From NCBI GenBank assembly GCA_963682055.1, contig OY821751.1:6510001-6574000 (forward strand): a DNA stretch of 64,000 nucleotides. Reading direction: 5' to 3'. A program made the translations under genes and the position numbers. Below the pieces are notes generated by a model, which saw nothing but the letters and a program-made list of their open reading frames with translations, was not told where the DNA came from and ran no database searches. Below are positions 11,301 to 23,270 of the stretch, one piece after another. Positions within the stretch are counted from its first letter, which is position 1. Each line of letters starts with the position of its first letter. Source of the stretch: Primula veris. Lineage: Eukaryota; Streptophyta; Magnoliopsida; Ericales; Primulaceae.

Positions 11301-14300
11301 TTTTAAACTAGGATTATGTTTCGTGTTAATAACATGTTTTGACTTCTAAAATGAAAATTGTTAATAAAGAATGACCTTGTCGTAAAATAAAAAAAATATG
11401 TCGGGAGATTCGGGATAAAACTTTCCCGACCCTACGGGATTCCGAAAATTCGGATCCCGAAAAAGTCGGGTCGGGTTTTTTTTCACTTCCAAAAGTTATC
11501 GGGTCGGGATACGGGTTGAGTGTTTACGGGTCGGGTCCCGACCCTAACCCACCCCTACATTTGACTGAGTTAATTTTCCATATTTTTGAACTATTGGTGT
11601 AACAAGTATTTACTGTTACGTATTGACTTCCTAGTGGGCTTTGTGGTTTGCGCATAAATGCCTATGACCTTTTACATGAATGTGTGATTTGGTTTCTCAG
11701 CTGTCAATTCTATTTGTGTCTATCTACTCATGCTTTGTCTAGGATTAGTTTCAATTCCTTACTATGTTTCGATCTGTGATTGTGGTATCAAAGTACAGTA
11801 TTCTAAATTGATGATTAGTTCGTTTCTCTTGGTAGTCGATCCCATATGCATGCTTATAATGTACTCTGGCATTAGTTTTCCTTATCTTCGTTGAATTGTG
11901 TCCAGAGAGAGTGTTTTAAGCACTAACTGGCCATGTATTGTGTTTCACAAGTGATTTTAACTAAAGTTTAGGCATTTCTGTATGAATGTTTATTTTGCAT
12001 TCTTCATATGTTAATTCACCATACTTATGCTATTTACCGTGTATATTTAGGTTTAGTTTTGAATGGCAAAACTCAGTTTTCCCAAGACCTCGTGAGTGAA
12101 GTGTCACTATCTGTGTTTGTAAACATAGAGGGTAAATAAATATATGAACAATGATTAGTCATATTTGCACTCTCTCTCTTTTTTTTGCTTTTGGTAGAAT
12201 AATTGACTAACTAACTTGTATCAAATCTTTGTAAGTATTGATACTTCCCTAAAAAACGTTAATTGTGTTGTTTTTCTTCAAGGTTTTGTAATTTGCTATG
12301 CAGTGGAGTTTTTTACCTGAGTGGATTGTGATTCAGATTTCTGAATTATCATTGGCCCAAAGCCTTGGATTCGTTACCTTTGTAGATTCCTAGTTAAATC
12401 ATTTTATCACCTAATTGCACTCTGTATTTTTATAAAGGGAACATACAATAATGCAATTTCCATGTTAATGTTGCTGGAGTTTTCATTTTGGGCATTGAAT
12501 TGTTTTCTGTTCATCATTTAGAAATGTTGTTTGCAAACGGTTTTTGGTGGGCTGATTATTTACAAACCGATTTATTTTAGAGATGTTGAATTATTTTTCA
12601 ACAGTTGGATTCTTATTATCTTATACCATCTTGTTGCAACAGAGTGAGCTTCCGCTGGTTGGTAATGTAGCACCAGACTTTGAGGCAGAGGCTGTTTTTG
12701 ATCAAGAATTTGTAAAGGTAGCTTACCGAAGGAAGTTTTGTTTGAGTATTCATTTATATGGTCAAGATATAAGGGCTTATAAATAGTCGCCAAGGCACAT
12801 ATTTTATAGAAGTTCCCTTCTTATACCCCTTCTTTGGGTTTAGTCCTTTAACCAGGTTCCTCCTTGCAGGTTAAACTCTCTGAATATATCGGGAAGAAGT
12901 ATGTAATTCTCTTTTTCTACCCTTTGGATTTCACATTTGTTTGCCCCACTGGTAAGTCATGAAAGATTTATTCTTTATAAAATGGAAGCAATTTGTTTTT
13001 CGCAGTGTGCCATAACTTGAGTATATCTCTGATGTTATATTTGTAGAAATCACTGCTTTTAGCGATCGTCATGCCGAGTTTGCGAATATTAATACAGAAG
13101 TGTTGGGAGTATCAATTGACAGTGTTGTAAGTGTTCTTTCCTGTATAATATTGTAATTGTAATATGTTCATTCTTCATCTTTGGCATAAAATTTTTCCCT
13201 TTTAAAGCGCACGTCATGGCCAACTGAAATCATGTGAGAAGCGTGGACTTAAATTTGGTATTATGACAATGCTTATGCTAGTTTTAATTCGTCGGTAAAT
13301 TTTCAGTCTTATGTATCATGGGATTATTTCGATGCATTAAAAATACGTATTCAAATGTCACAAAAAGGATGTATTAGTTAAGGTTTGAATTCTCCCACAT
13401 CTAGCTTATTCCCTAAAGCTGCTAGGTATTTATGACATCGATTCAAGCACTTGAGAACAAATCCTAGGTTTATCATGCCAACGGTTCTACTTTCCTTTGG
13501 GATGCGGCCTTTTACTGCACTAAAATGATTTTGTTAGTAGTGTAGAAAACACTTACGATTTTGTTTATTATGTAGTTCTCCCACCTTGCTTGGGTACAAA
13601 CCGACAGAAAATCTGGAGGGCTTGGTGACCTCAACTATCCCTTGGTATCAGATGTGACCAAGTCGATCTCAAAATCTTATGGTGTGCTAATCCCAGATCA
13701 GGTATGATATCGATGAGACAATGACTGTCATTACATGCGAAAATATGACAAGGCAATATATGCTGGTTTAATTTTTATTATTTTTGGTTCAATGCATAAT
13801 GTTCTCGGTTTTATAGGGAGTTGCGTTGAGGGGGCTTTTCATTATTGACAAAGAAGGAATAATACAGCATTCTACCATCAACAACCTTGCCATTGGACGA
13901 AGTGTTGACGAGACATTGAGAACACTCCAGGTAAAGAATATTTAGATTAATAATAATGTTTGGTACACGGATCTCTGCACCTGCATGTACACAAATTTGT
14001 TAGTTTGTAGCAATGCATACATAATTATGTGTGGGAGCTACTGCCAGCTCAGAAATCTATACACGTGTATAGATCTATGTAAACTTCCAATGCTACTGAG
14101 CAAGACCGTCACCTACTACCTTTACAGAAATTTATTCACGAGTATAAATCTGCATAAACAACATTTGAAGTGCTATAGAGCAAGTTTGACGCCCAGAAGG
14201 AAACCAGAAAGTCTAGGTGCCAAGCATCCGCACAATAATTTTGTGTGGGTGGGGGGACCTAGATATTTCTGGATATGGGTCTGGATGTCAGTTTTGCTTT

Positions 14301-14518
14301 CCAACATAACTCATAGTAAACTGTTTTTCATTCTGAATTTATGTATTAATCACTTTCCTTTAATATATATTTCCATTTGTCGTTTTTGTGGGGGAAAACA
14401 GGCGTTGCAATACGTACAGGAGAACCCAGACGAGGTTTGCCCAGCTGGATGGAAGCCCGGGGAGAAGTCAATGAAGCCCGATCCTAAGCTTAGCAAGGAA
14501 TATTTTTCTGCCATATGA
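8341..14518 (+). CDS. chloroplast 2-Cys peroxiredoxin
   Basis: There are seven exons, all with GT-AG introns: 8341-8535, 12643-12717, 12870-12951, 13047-13126, 13576-13701, 13817-13930, 14402-14518. They total 789 nt, 262 residues. Residues 1 to ~64 are a Ser/Thr/Arg-rich chloroplast transit peptide ending VVRA. The mature part starts near SELPLVGN. The peroxidatic Cys115 lies in FVCPTE and the resolving Cys237 in EVCPAGW. GGLG (158-161) and the C-terminal YF (258-259) are the eukaryotic overoxidation-sensitivity motifs. The enzyme reduces H2O2 and alkyl hydroperoxides in the stroma, with regeneration by NTRC or thioredoxins (family knowledge). Length matches the usual ~260-270 residues, and no key residue is missing. 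Intron 1, at 4.1 kb, is unusually large and repeat-filled. Confidence 0.97.
8512..10620 (+). repeat. array of duplicated exon-1 ends in peroxiredoxin intron 1
   Basis: The last ~24 nt of exon 1 with its donor (ggagcttagttgttagggcctct/gtaagt, 8512-8541) recur downstream as diverged copies at 8804-8825, 9270-9291, 9458-9482, 9973-9994, 10200-10221 and about 10417-10441. Most are preceded by an acceptor-like pyrimidine tract ending (c/t)ag and followed by gtaag(t/c). Between them recurs a spacer with caattggtgttctgggtatg (about 9006, 9164, 9347, 9541, 9646, 9841, 10066, 10281, 10501) and tatcaaagattgagtctttt. The array therefore consists of repeated acceptor/micro-exon/donor cassettes. Four of the copies are 22 nt long, so inclusion would shift the reading frame. 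Confidence 0.8.
8695..8720. repeat. (TATG)n microsatellite
   Basis: A run of tatg tetranucleotides within peroxiredoxin intron 1. Confidence 0.8.
10658..11557. mobile_element. non-autonomous hAT-type element in peroxiredoxin intron 1
   Basis: The 900-bp element begins tagggctggg and ends cccaccccta, giving short terminal inverted repeats of the hAT type. It is flanked by a perfect 8-bp duplication, catttgac, at 10650-10657 and 11558-11565, as expected for hAT. Both subterminal regions are packed with gacccgac/gtcgggtcgg repeats in opposite orientations, likely transposase-binding sites. The core is AT-rich and encodes no transposase, but carries a tRNA-like segment. It lies in the last part of the micro-exon array. 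Confidence 0.85.
10908..10972 (-). pseudogene. tRNA-like segment inside the hAT element
   Basis: On the minus strand the segment starts ggcttgtagctcatatggta, giving an A-box-like tagctcatatggtagag, and carries a perfect B box, ggttcgattcc, about 35 nt further on. Total length is near 65 nt. The D-arm and T-arm pair plausibly, but I could not draw a good anticodon stem, so it is not called a functional tRNA. T-runs that could end pol III transcription follow on that strand. Confidence 0.5.
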
Positions 14519-14760
14519 GATGGTATTAGGGGTAAAAGCTCCTTATAATTTCCGTGTCGTATAGAGGGGTTCTAAGAGTTCGTTACTATTTAAGACTATT
14601 TTCTATTGATCGTCTTATGCCCTATCGACGATTTTCGAGAGGCTGTCTCTAGATTTTAAGATGTAAAACCTTGTATTGAGATTTTACCCTTCGCTTTGTG
14701 CTCCAGCTTCCAAAGCTCTTAAGAATGTTTTTGTTGTGTAATGAAAAAATAATAGAGTTG
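14519..14760 (+). terminator. 3' untranslated region of the peroxiredoxin gene
   Basis: The DNA downstream of the TGA stop contains T-rich stretches and an aataat-type hexamer at about 14748, a plausible near-upstream polyadenylation element. The cleavage site cannot be read from sequence. Confidence 0.45.
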
Positions 14761-16680
14761 CGACAAGAAAACATAATTATGTTTATTCGTACTAATGTTG
14801 AAAACTTATCAATCAAAAAAAAACAAAAAACAATGCAAGGGCCTATGAAACCAGAACTGTCAATATCGCCACTTTATTATTCATCCTTTTCTGCCACTGA
14901 CGACTTTCAAGAGGTCATCTCTAGATTAAAATGTGAAACCTTTTGTTTAGAACTTTGGTGTTTGCACAATTTGGTTATCGTCCCTGGTTGTGCAAGGCCT
15001 TGTCAGTATTAATTGCCTTTCACGGTGAGCTCCACAAGCTTTGCACTCCAAATGTGTTATCGTTGTATTGTGCGTTATGATCAAGGGGCCATTCGGTTTG
15101 CTACCCATGAAAGTCCCTATTTATAATAGTGTTCGGAGTTCACCTTATTTTGCAATTACTCCAACCGTATTTATTTAATAAAAAAAAAAAAAATCTGCTT
15201 GACTTGCCATAGCTTGCTTGGGAAGCTGTAGAAGCTATCCAGAGTTTGCTGGAGGTGCTTCTTAAAGAAGTTCGTAAAGCTACCACCAGGGTTTGGCCTC
15301 AGTTGTCACCTGTTTTTTGTTTTCGGAGTTCCTATTGTTACAACCTTAACTGATTCATTTTTCCCTTATCCAATTTCTTTTCTAATCAGACCCATATTTT
15401 TTTTCCTTTTAAAAATGGATACCCATTATGAGTGCAATATCAAATGTTTTAATTTTAACCCCTGCTATAACAGAGTTGGTTTAAGTTTATCCTTCGTTAC
15501 GACAAAGATCTTGCACTTATCATCATTTCATACATATCTCTTATGGTCTATCATTTGTGTAGCCTAATCTATGGCGATCCTTCCATACGGGTGCACGTCC
15601 AGCTTCGATGTTTTAATTCATTCCTTACTTTGTACTTTGATTTTGTAGTCTTTTTTCCACTCTTTTGGCTTCGACTTGCATTCTTCGGTTATTTATATCC
15701 CATCTCTTTGCGTTTCCTTTTGTCCGAGCCCTCAAAGTCCCTTTGATGTTCGGCCTGTCCTCATTTAAATGTTCATTTGACGAACACCTTTCATTTTCTT
15801 GTCTATATGTTGCTGATATGACCGCAATTATCTACCAACATAAAGCCAAATTTAACATAAAAATGGTTCAAATGGCCTCTAAAATTAACAAGTCGGAGAT
15901 TTAACCACTTATGTAGAAGCTCTAGAAGCTGCAAATCGGGGTGGCGGCAGGATACGAGTTTGAGAAGAGCGAGTGAAAGGAATACAGAAAGCGCAGACCT
16001 GCTACGATGATTTATAATAATAGCTAGTCTCTCAATGTTATCGAGAGTGCTACCTTGTGGGAAGAAAAATTGAAGTCTTCAAGATAATATAATTGGTAAT
16101 TTTGCTATGACATTCTTCTGTCTTAGAAAGTTTTAGACACGAGTAAACGAGTAAAATGGTATACATTACGATATTATTACTAAAATTAAGTACGAACCGC
16201 GCACCGGTGATAACAGTGGCCTTAATTTGTTCATACTCAGCACTGAAATATGTGCACGTTCACCCAATATGGTGGAAAGGAGGGGATAACAACCTCAAAT
16301 TAGATGTTATTGTGACACTTCGAGTTTTTAAACCCATAATAATATTAACTTTTCTAATTATTTTTTATTAAATTAAACAAAATATGCATTACTTACTCGT
16401 CCATAATTAGAAATATTGGTGTGTGATATTTATAGTCTGATTTAATAAAAAGAAAAGAAAAGTGCTAATTAATATTTATACCAGCTTAAAAGCTCCGAAT
16501 GTATGCACCTAATTTGGGTGTTAGTCCCTATTCTTCTAATTCTAGTGTGTGAACAATTAAAGTGCTCTTTATGATAAGTCGTTATTATTAGGTAAAATAG
16601 GTATAGAGACGTTGAACATTACACGTATACTACTACTATCTGTTGCATGTGAGAGATAATGACCCTCTTGATTTTTTTAA
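14761..16680. other. intergenic stretch downstream of the peroxiredoxin gene
   Basis: No gene is seen. Open frames here are short, lack family resemblance and show no splice logic. A poly-A run lies at 15180-15192. Confidence 0.5.
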
Positions 16681-17266
16681 AATATTTTTTTGGGAAATCA
16701 TCTTGAAAATCTTGAAATGAAACAAACACAATCACCTAATTGATATATTTAGAAAAAACATGTACCTACAGTATATGCTCTATACCCAAAACTGTGTATA
16801 AAAAAGAAAAATAAACTTACAAAAATATACGTATCAATCAATTTAATTATAAAAAATCCATCACTGTGTACTTGTTTACAATTAGATACATATACTTATT
16901 TACAATTAGTTACATATGTTATAAAAAATAACAAAATATACAAAAAAAATCAACAAAAAATCAAAAATAAATAAAAAGATGAAAAAATAAAAAACAAAAA
17001 ATTTGAAAAAAAAATCAATTTTTTTTTTACATAGTATCAAACATGATTAGACATGATTGAACATGATTAGATAAGATTAAACAAGATTAGATATATAGGA
17101 TTGGACATGATTAGACATGATCAAACAAGAGACATACATGATTGAACATGATTAGACAGAATCAGACAAGATCACACATATATTTTTGTATAAAAAATGC
17201 ATTTTTTAAAATGTTGGTGTTTTTAATTTTGGTTTTTAATCTTTTAAATTTTTTTTATTTAATTTT
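16680..17266. repeat. left half of an AT-rich palindrome split by the Copia insertion
   Basis: Motifs here reappear as reverse complements in 22908-23065: acttgtttacaattagatac/acttatttacaaataggtac, ttacatatgtta/gacatatgta, and ttttgggaaat/attttcccaaa. The centre is made of A-rich caaaaa and T-rich runs. The Copia element inserted near the middle (target atttt). The original was probably a fold-back element. Confidence 0.55.
17036..17170. repeat. acatgattag short tandem array
   Basis: About ten imperfect units of acatgattag or acaagattag (10-12 bp) occur in irregular tandem just left of the Copia insertion. No function is apparent. Confidence 0.75.
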
Positions 17267-17271
17267 ATTTT

Positions 17272-17401
17272 TGTTGTGTGACATATTAGCTCACATATAT
17301 ATGTATAAAGATATAGAGAGAGAATATAGAGAGAGACAACAACAGGTTATTTATTAATCAGAATGTATATGAATGAATGTGAAATACAAGACCCCTAACC
17401 C
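17272..17401 (-). repeat. 3' LTR of Copia element A, truncated
   Basis: It matches the first ~130 bp of the right LTR up to gacccctaaccct. The remaining ~90 bp, which should adjoin the internal region, are missing, so a deletion removed the LTR/internal boundary. Confidence 0.8.
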
Positions 17402-17559
17402 TCATCCGCTGTTACCTTAAGGTAATGGGAAAATGTCTTTTATGTCATTTCGATGGTAGCGTGTTAGCGCGATGCTGTGTCAAGCTATACCATTCACAGC
17501 AGACGAGATGTTCGTCCTAGCACATTAAACCAAGTACAATAATGCGCTTATTGTACTTA

Positions 17560-17800
17560 GATATGAACATCATGGTTCAATATCTCTTAATCGTCTCATC
17601 AAGGACGGACTGGGTCTATATCAATGTCTAGTGATCGAACGATCATGGGAGAATCTGACGACTTAGCGTCATGATGACTAAAACGCCATAACACCTTCTG
17701 GGTGTAGTCTGAATCATGGACTTAAATTCAATCTTTACGGGACTCGATCATCGGGCCGAGTCACTATCGTGTCTTCCCAAGATCTTTCATCTCGAAGGTA
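17560..17800 (-). pseudogene. Copia reverse-transcriptase fragment
   Basis: On the minus strand a frame reads FEMKDLGKT near 17790-17765 and, after stops, SDSPMIVRSLDIDIDPVRP near 17660-17600. These resemble the Copia FEMKDLGKT...MVVRSLD...DPFRP region between the polymerase core and RNase H. Several in-frame stops show decay. Confidence 0.65.
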
Positions 17801-19117
17801 AATCCAAAAATGGATCGCGTAATAAAACATGAAAGAACATAATACTTGTTCAAGTATTCCAAGCTAAACAAGAACTCACTTAGGCAGGTATACCACATCC
17901 GCTCGGATTATATTAATCCATATAGTGAACGTCTCATTTAATTGAGATCGTGTTCCGTGGTCAGGAACTACTTGATTTAAGCACATGAAGTCACACAGGT
18001 ACCTTCATCTATATCTCTTTGTCTAAATTCTCATAGAGATAAAACAGTGACCACAATCACATGCTGCATAATCAGTTTTTGGGAAACTACTAAACTGATA
18101 AAGTAGGGGACTGTTATAATGTCCATTACGAGAAAATCAACCATCTCGTAATCAATTCCAAGATGTGAGAGAAGCCTTTCGCTACTAGGCGAGCATTCTA
18201 CAATCTCATTATTTTCATCACTTTTCCTTACGGATAACCAAATAAACGAACTCGTTTAACATTGGTGGTGTTGGAGCTACAGGTCCGAACACATTTTCGC
18301 TAAAGAGTCTACTTGGATTGCAAGTTTCCATTAGTCCAGTCTATTCTACGTTGACTTCAGGCAACGGTACATAGTTCTCTGTCATAATTTGCTCATATTA
18401 TCAGTCGTCACTGAATATATGAACAAGTAATCAATGACAGTCTTGTTTCGCTTCAATATCGTCTAAGATATCATGATCGACAGATATTTCGAGATTCTTA
18501 GGATGAGGAGGAAATCACACATCTCCTTGATCCTTTATAATCTCGTGCGACAAACGAGTTTCAGTTCACCACCTCTGGGGCTGAACGAATTAAGAACCGG
18601 TCAACTTTCTCACATCTTGGAAAGGACGACAGACTGACGGCCGACGGCAGCGTCCTTTGCTTGACGGGTTCGGCCAAATCAACGTGTTACTACAGGAACA
18701 CGGCGTCCGACAGGGACATCTATCCTTGCAAGCATTTTGCAGCAGGTATAAATGATCTCGTGGCATCTCATAAAGTCATTAAATGCCTTTGGCAATTAGT
18801 TAGACTTGAGGGAGTCTATGCACTTACTTATCACTAAGTGCAGTTTTGGGGATCAAGCTAAGACTGAGTGGGTTATGCCACGTTACTTCACGTCATTTCT
18901 TATCAACGGTAACGTGCAAATCTCCCCCTAACGATGGGGAGAACAGTTTTAGCGATGTCACTTTCGCATATCATGCGGTAAAGAGATCGCTTGCCAAGGT
19001 TACTCTATCAAATGATAGGCAGGGGATTCATAATCGACTTAAGTCCCCTTCAGAGGTCCATATTTTGAACGCTATAGCGGCTCAATCAAAATATTAATTA
19101 AGCACTCTAAACATGCA

Positions 19118-19348
19118 TTAATACGAGATTTCTGGCTCATAACCAGTAACCAACTGGTACGCATATGGTGTTTGAGTGTCTATGGGCCTCATAACGGACC
19201 AATGCAACAAAATAGCATGACCCCACACGGAAATATAAATCTTGGTGCGCAAGACCAAGAAGTGCGTGCAACCATTTGCAGTCGCATCATCAAACTTTCC
19301 GTGAGTCCATTTGGGTCTGAACATAATCGATAGGATGTTCAATTTCAA
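19118..19348 (-). pseudogene. Copia integrase fragment
   Basis: The minus-strand reading contains WTHGKFDD, VWGHAILLH and TPYAYQLVTGYEPEIS, which resemble the end of a Copia integrase core (family pattern WGHAILHA...SPLQLVFGQEPNIS). The frame is broken on both sides. It belongs to element A. Confidence 0.65.
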
Positions 19349-22300
19349 TTTCCAAACTCAAGTAATTCAAATCGAAATTTCGATTCTTACTCTTCGGAAT
19401 TATCAAGTCGACTAGACTTTTCAGGATAATCCGGATCATGAGCCATCAACTTAATGATAGGGCTAAAAGTTTGGAAAATGCTGCATTTCTGTGGCAACAA
19501 TAATCATGTGACCTTATTGTCGATTCATCAACCATAACCATTTATATTTATGGTCCGTCTTATGGTTGGATAAGTCCACAATAACTCATTCAATTCTTTA
19601 CAAGAATTCTACGAGTCCATTTCGTGATCTTTACACATACTAGTCTTTCAAAGTGAGCATTAATGGCATGAATTTCGGATTAATCGTGAAATATATTCTC
19701 AGAGAGAATCCAAATGCGATATGATTATAAATCAAGCATCGTACTTTGACCCGGGAATATCTCATCCGGTCAATGCCACAATATCAAAATGCTCTTATCA
19801 ATCGACGACAGGCGAATGATAGTATAGACAATCATGTCTTAGCATCTAAATCATTTATCATTTCGACGACAGGCGAAATGATAAAATAACTTTAAATGCT
19901 TTAAAAAATGTGGTAGCAACCACTTGAAAGACATTTCAACTCCTCTAAAATACGCTTTTGGTCGTATTGAATGGATGCTATGTAAAGAAATTTTAATTCT
20001 TTCATGAGCTATTACCAAATAACACTGGTTTTCTCGAATATTTTATAACTCAACAAGGTACGGCATGACCTACATGAGTATAAGACCTCATATTTGACAA
20101 ATCAATTTGGTTTTACCAAAGATTTTGATTAGGAACGTCAGGTCCAGAATCGTTGTCACTGAGTACTCTTTTTGGCAAATAGTTTGTGAAATTATGTGGT
20201 GCACTGTTACCCACTATTTTTAAAAAAATCAACTACCCCACAAGTATTGCCTAAAATTTCATAATTTAAAGTTTGGTCACATTTGTCAAACGAATTTGCT
20301 CAAAACACTTTAAATTATTTCGAGAAATTTCGTAAATAGGCAAACCATAATCCAAAAGTATGTACAAATGGAAAAATCATAATGCAAATGGAAAAACATA
20401 ATCCAAATGAGCGAAAAAATGGCTCAATGATTTATCAAAATCAATAATGAAAGGTATCAAACTCATTTGAACCACAAAATCGGGGGTCTCAAAAGTTTCC
20501 TTTCAGTTAGGTTTAACCACATTAGCATCGATTTTTTCACCTTTATAATAGTTTTGAACTATTTAAGGAGTAACCGTCCATGACCTTTGTCTTTATAGCA
20601 TAGAGTTGCCTCCTTGAGCATTATCTCTTACTTTGTGACAGCGAGCCATATTGTTCATTTCAATTACTGTCTTGGAGCCACATGTTTTCGATGTTGATGA
20701 TTGTCTAAAATCTCGCTTGGCTAGGCGATTCATCGGGATTGCGACAGTTCGAGACAAATAACACTTGTCTCGGTTCTCGATTCGTGGAAAAAAAATATAC
20801 ACAAAGAGCATTAATATCAGGCAAACAATTCGCCATTGACCCAATAGAATTAAAACTACTCACCGGGGTAATTTTCTTATCCAATAACAGATGGGCGATA
20901 AAGGAACATGGTGAATATAAATTCACGATACTGCTTATGGAATACAATTTTCAAGCTAGTATTTTGGTGAAGGATTGCTCCAATATGTCAATTCCAGACA
21001 TTTATTCACCATAGACGTCATCATGTCTCAAATGTGGCGGCGGAATAAAATCAACGCCTTAGCTTTCATCTCGCGAGTAACAACAAACTCGTGTTTTACT
21101 CATCAAAGATGGCATCCAAAAAAAAATTGGGCATCATATTTTCACACATCAGGTTGACTAATATCTGGTGACGGAATAACATTAACGTCTAAACAGTCAT
21201 TTCGCAAGTATGTTTTGCGATTTTTCTCATCATAGATGGCATTCAACATGTGTTGGGAGTTCTGTATTATTTTTCATATAAAACGACTGGTTTATATCTT
21301 TATGGTTTGCATAAGCACAAACTTTTTTTTTTAAAATGACAGGTTCGAAAACATTAGATTTGCTTCATGTGAATCGGTTCTCATTGATCGAACGACGGGT
21401 CGATACTGAAATACCAATTCGACGAAACATACATCACTATATAAACACACTCGGGAAAATTATTATTTAGTCAACCCCTTTCAGTAGCTCTACTTGAAAA
21501 ACGACCAGGAAAGACGGTGAGGGTGGAGGGCACGAATGACACTTAAAACCCGACCTCATTATGATATCGACTTCCGCCTATATCTTTCCTAGACATCGTA
21601 TCCAAATAGGTGAGACTAGTTAGGGAAGGTTCATAATTTTTTCAACTTAAATGTGAAAATATATGATTTCGCAAATTTACATATATTATACATAACAGTA
21701 AATAAATACATAGATCGTACCTGCTTGCATGATTAAATAATATAGCAGTAGCATGGTAGTACATATTAGCACAATCTAAATTTACCAATTTACACTAATC
21801 AAGATATTACTCAATATTTTTTAAATCTATTGCCTTTAATCATCGTAGGTATATGTATGGAAGCTAATTATTATATGTTAGTTGCAGATTCACAATATAG
21901 CAAACATCTTTCTTTAAAATTAGCAATTTAGACATAACTTTTATCATGGCAGTTACATATATACGAGATTCAATTATCATGGTAACAATCTATGTAACAA
22001 ATCATTACCATACATATATATGGTGCATATTATTTCAAAGAACTGGAACTATCATAATTTCTATATGCTTGAGATATTTATCTAACTTCTAGATAAATTT
22101 TTTCAGCTAAGATTCTTAGTATTTTGCATGTTTGAATTATTTTCTACCACCAGAGATTGTATGCCTTCATAAATTAATTACTGCATATGGCTGTACTCAA
22201 TTTAAAACATATTAACAGCATAAGATTAATATAAGACATGGTTCTGTAACTACATGTCAGGAGCAAACAATTTCAAACTATTGCATTGGATCTATTTGTT

Positions 22301-22688
22301 TCATGTTATGGTGATCAGATTCTTTTCATAGCAAATAAGGCATGCGGTAACATATATTATATTTTATACATGACATATCATATTTAATTCTCAGTAGTAT
22401 ATTCACACCATAAAAACACAGCAAGTAATTTGATTTACACGCACCATGGAATAACTGATTAATACATACACGACATACATATTATCCTACCAAGACAAAT
22501 AATTTTATCAAAGGTCGGAATTTGTATACCTTTCGTACGGTACGGTATGTTGTTGAAGGTCGAAAACGAACCTAATAAATCCGGATAAATATCAAGGTTT
22601 ATAGATACCCAAAATACATGCGTTTATCCAAAATCTCCAATATACGCGACTGTATATCTTAGTCTTCGCGAGCAAAGTGCTGATAACG

Positions 22689-22907
22689 TGTTGTGTGACA
22701 TATTAGCTCACATATATATGTATATAGATATATAGAGAGAATATAGAGAGAGACAACAACAGAATATCTATTAATCAAAATGTATATGAATGAATGTGAA
22801 ATATAAGACCCCTAACCCTATTTATATAGATAGATAGAGGGGTAGGGTTACAAGTCCACTTGAGCCCATAAACTACAAGCCCAAGAGTCCAATAATATTC
22901 TACAACA
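22689..22907 (-). repeat. 5' LTR of Copia element A
   Basis: The 219-bp LTR runs tgttgtgtgacatatt...attctacaaca on the plus strand. It contains tatatagatatatagagaga and the gacccctaacccta segment. It is complete, unlike its partner. Confidence 0.85.
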
Positions 22908-23065
22908 ATTTTTGATTTTTTTTTTATTCTTTAATGACATATGTACCTATTTGTAAATAAGTTCACAAAATATGTAATTTTTTGTAAAATAGTCATTAAG
23001 TTCAAAACAACCGGGTTTTTTGTAAATACGTTTCTAAATATGTACTAAATTGTTATTTTCCCAAA
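22908..23065. repeat. right half of the AT-rich palindrome split by Copia A
   Basis: This is the reverse-complement counterpart of parts of 16680-17266 (acatatgtacctatttgtaa, attttcccaaaaag). See that entry. Confidence 0.5.
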
Positions 23066-23270
23066 AAGAAACTCGTACATTTTAAATATATAAAAATATC
23101 AGTAAAGTACTCTACATGATGATTCATAGTTTTGAACAATATGGTGAGTATACATTATAAAAGATCATTATTATTTTTACAAAGTCGTAACTAGTCAGGA
23201 GCAAGTTTAGGCAATGTGATATAGAATGGGGTAATGTTTAATCTAGGCAATGAGACATAGATTGGTAGAA

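Larger units (their letters stand above)
17272..22907 (-). mobile_element. decayed Ty1/copia element A
   Basis: The 5.6-kb element lies in minus orientation. It is bounded by tgttgtgtgacatattagct LTR sequence at both ends and flanked by a perfect 5-bp duplication, atttt, at 17267-17271 and 22908-22912. Next to the right LTR, on the minus strand, is cgttatcagcac, a primer-binding-site position. Internal coding sequence is riddled with stops: integrase traces lie near 19118-19348 and reverse-transcriptase traces near 17560-17800. Retained target duplications with heavy coding decay indicate an old but complete insertion. Confidence 0.85.

Noticed and set aside
12572..12793. Minus-strand frame over peroxiredoxin exon 2
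   Set aside because: Antisense shadow of a well-supported exon and its flanks.
13985..14401. N-terminal part of a 177-codon frame leading into the last peroxiredoxin exon
   Set aside because: It is intron 6 read through. A proper acceptor (gaaaacag) precedes 14402 and the intron part has no similarity to the enzyme.
18846..19097. 83-codon plus-strand frame
   Set aside because: It lies inside minus-oriented Copia element A and has no resemblance to any family.
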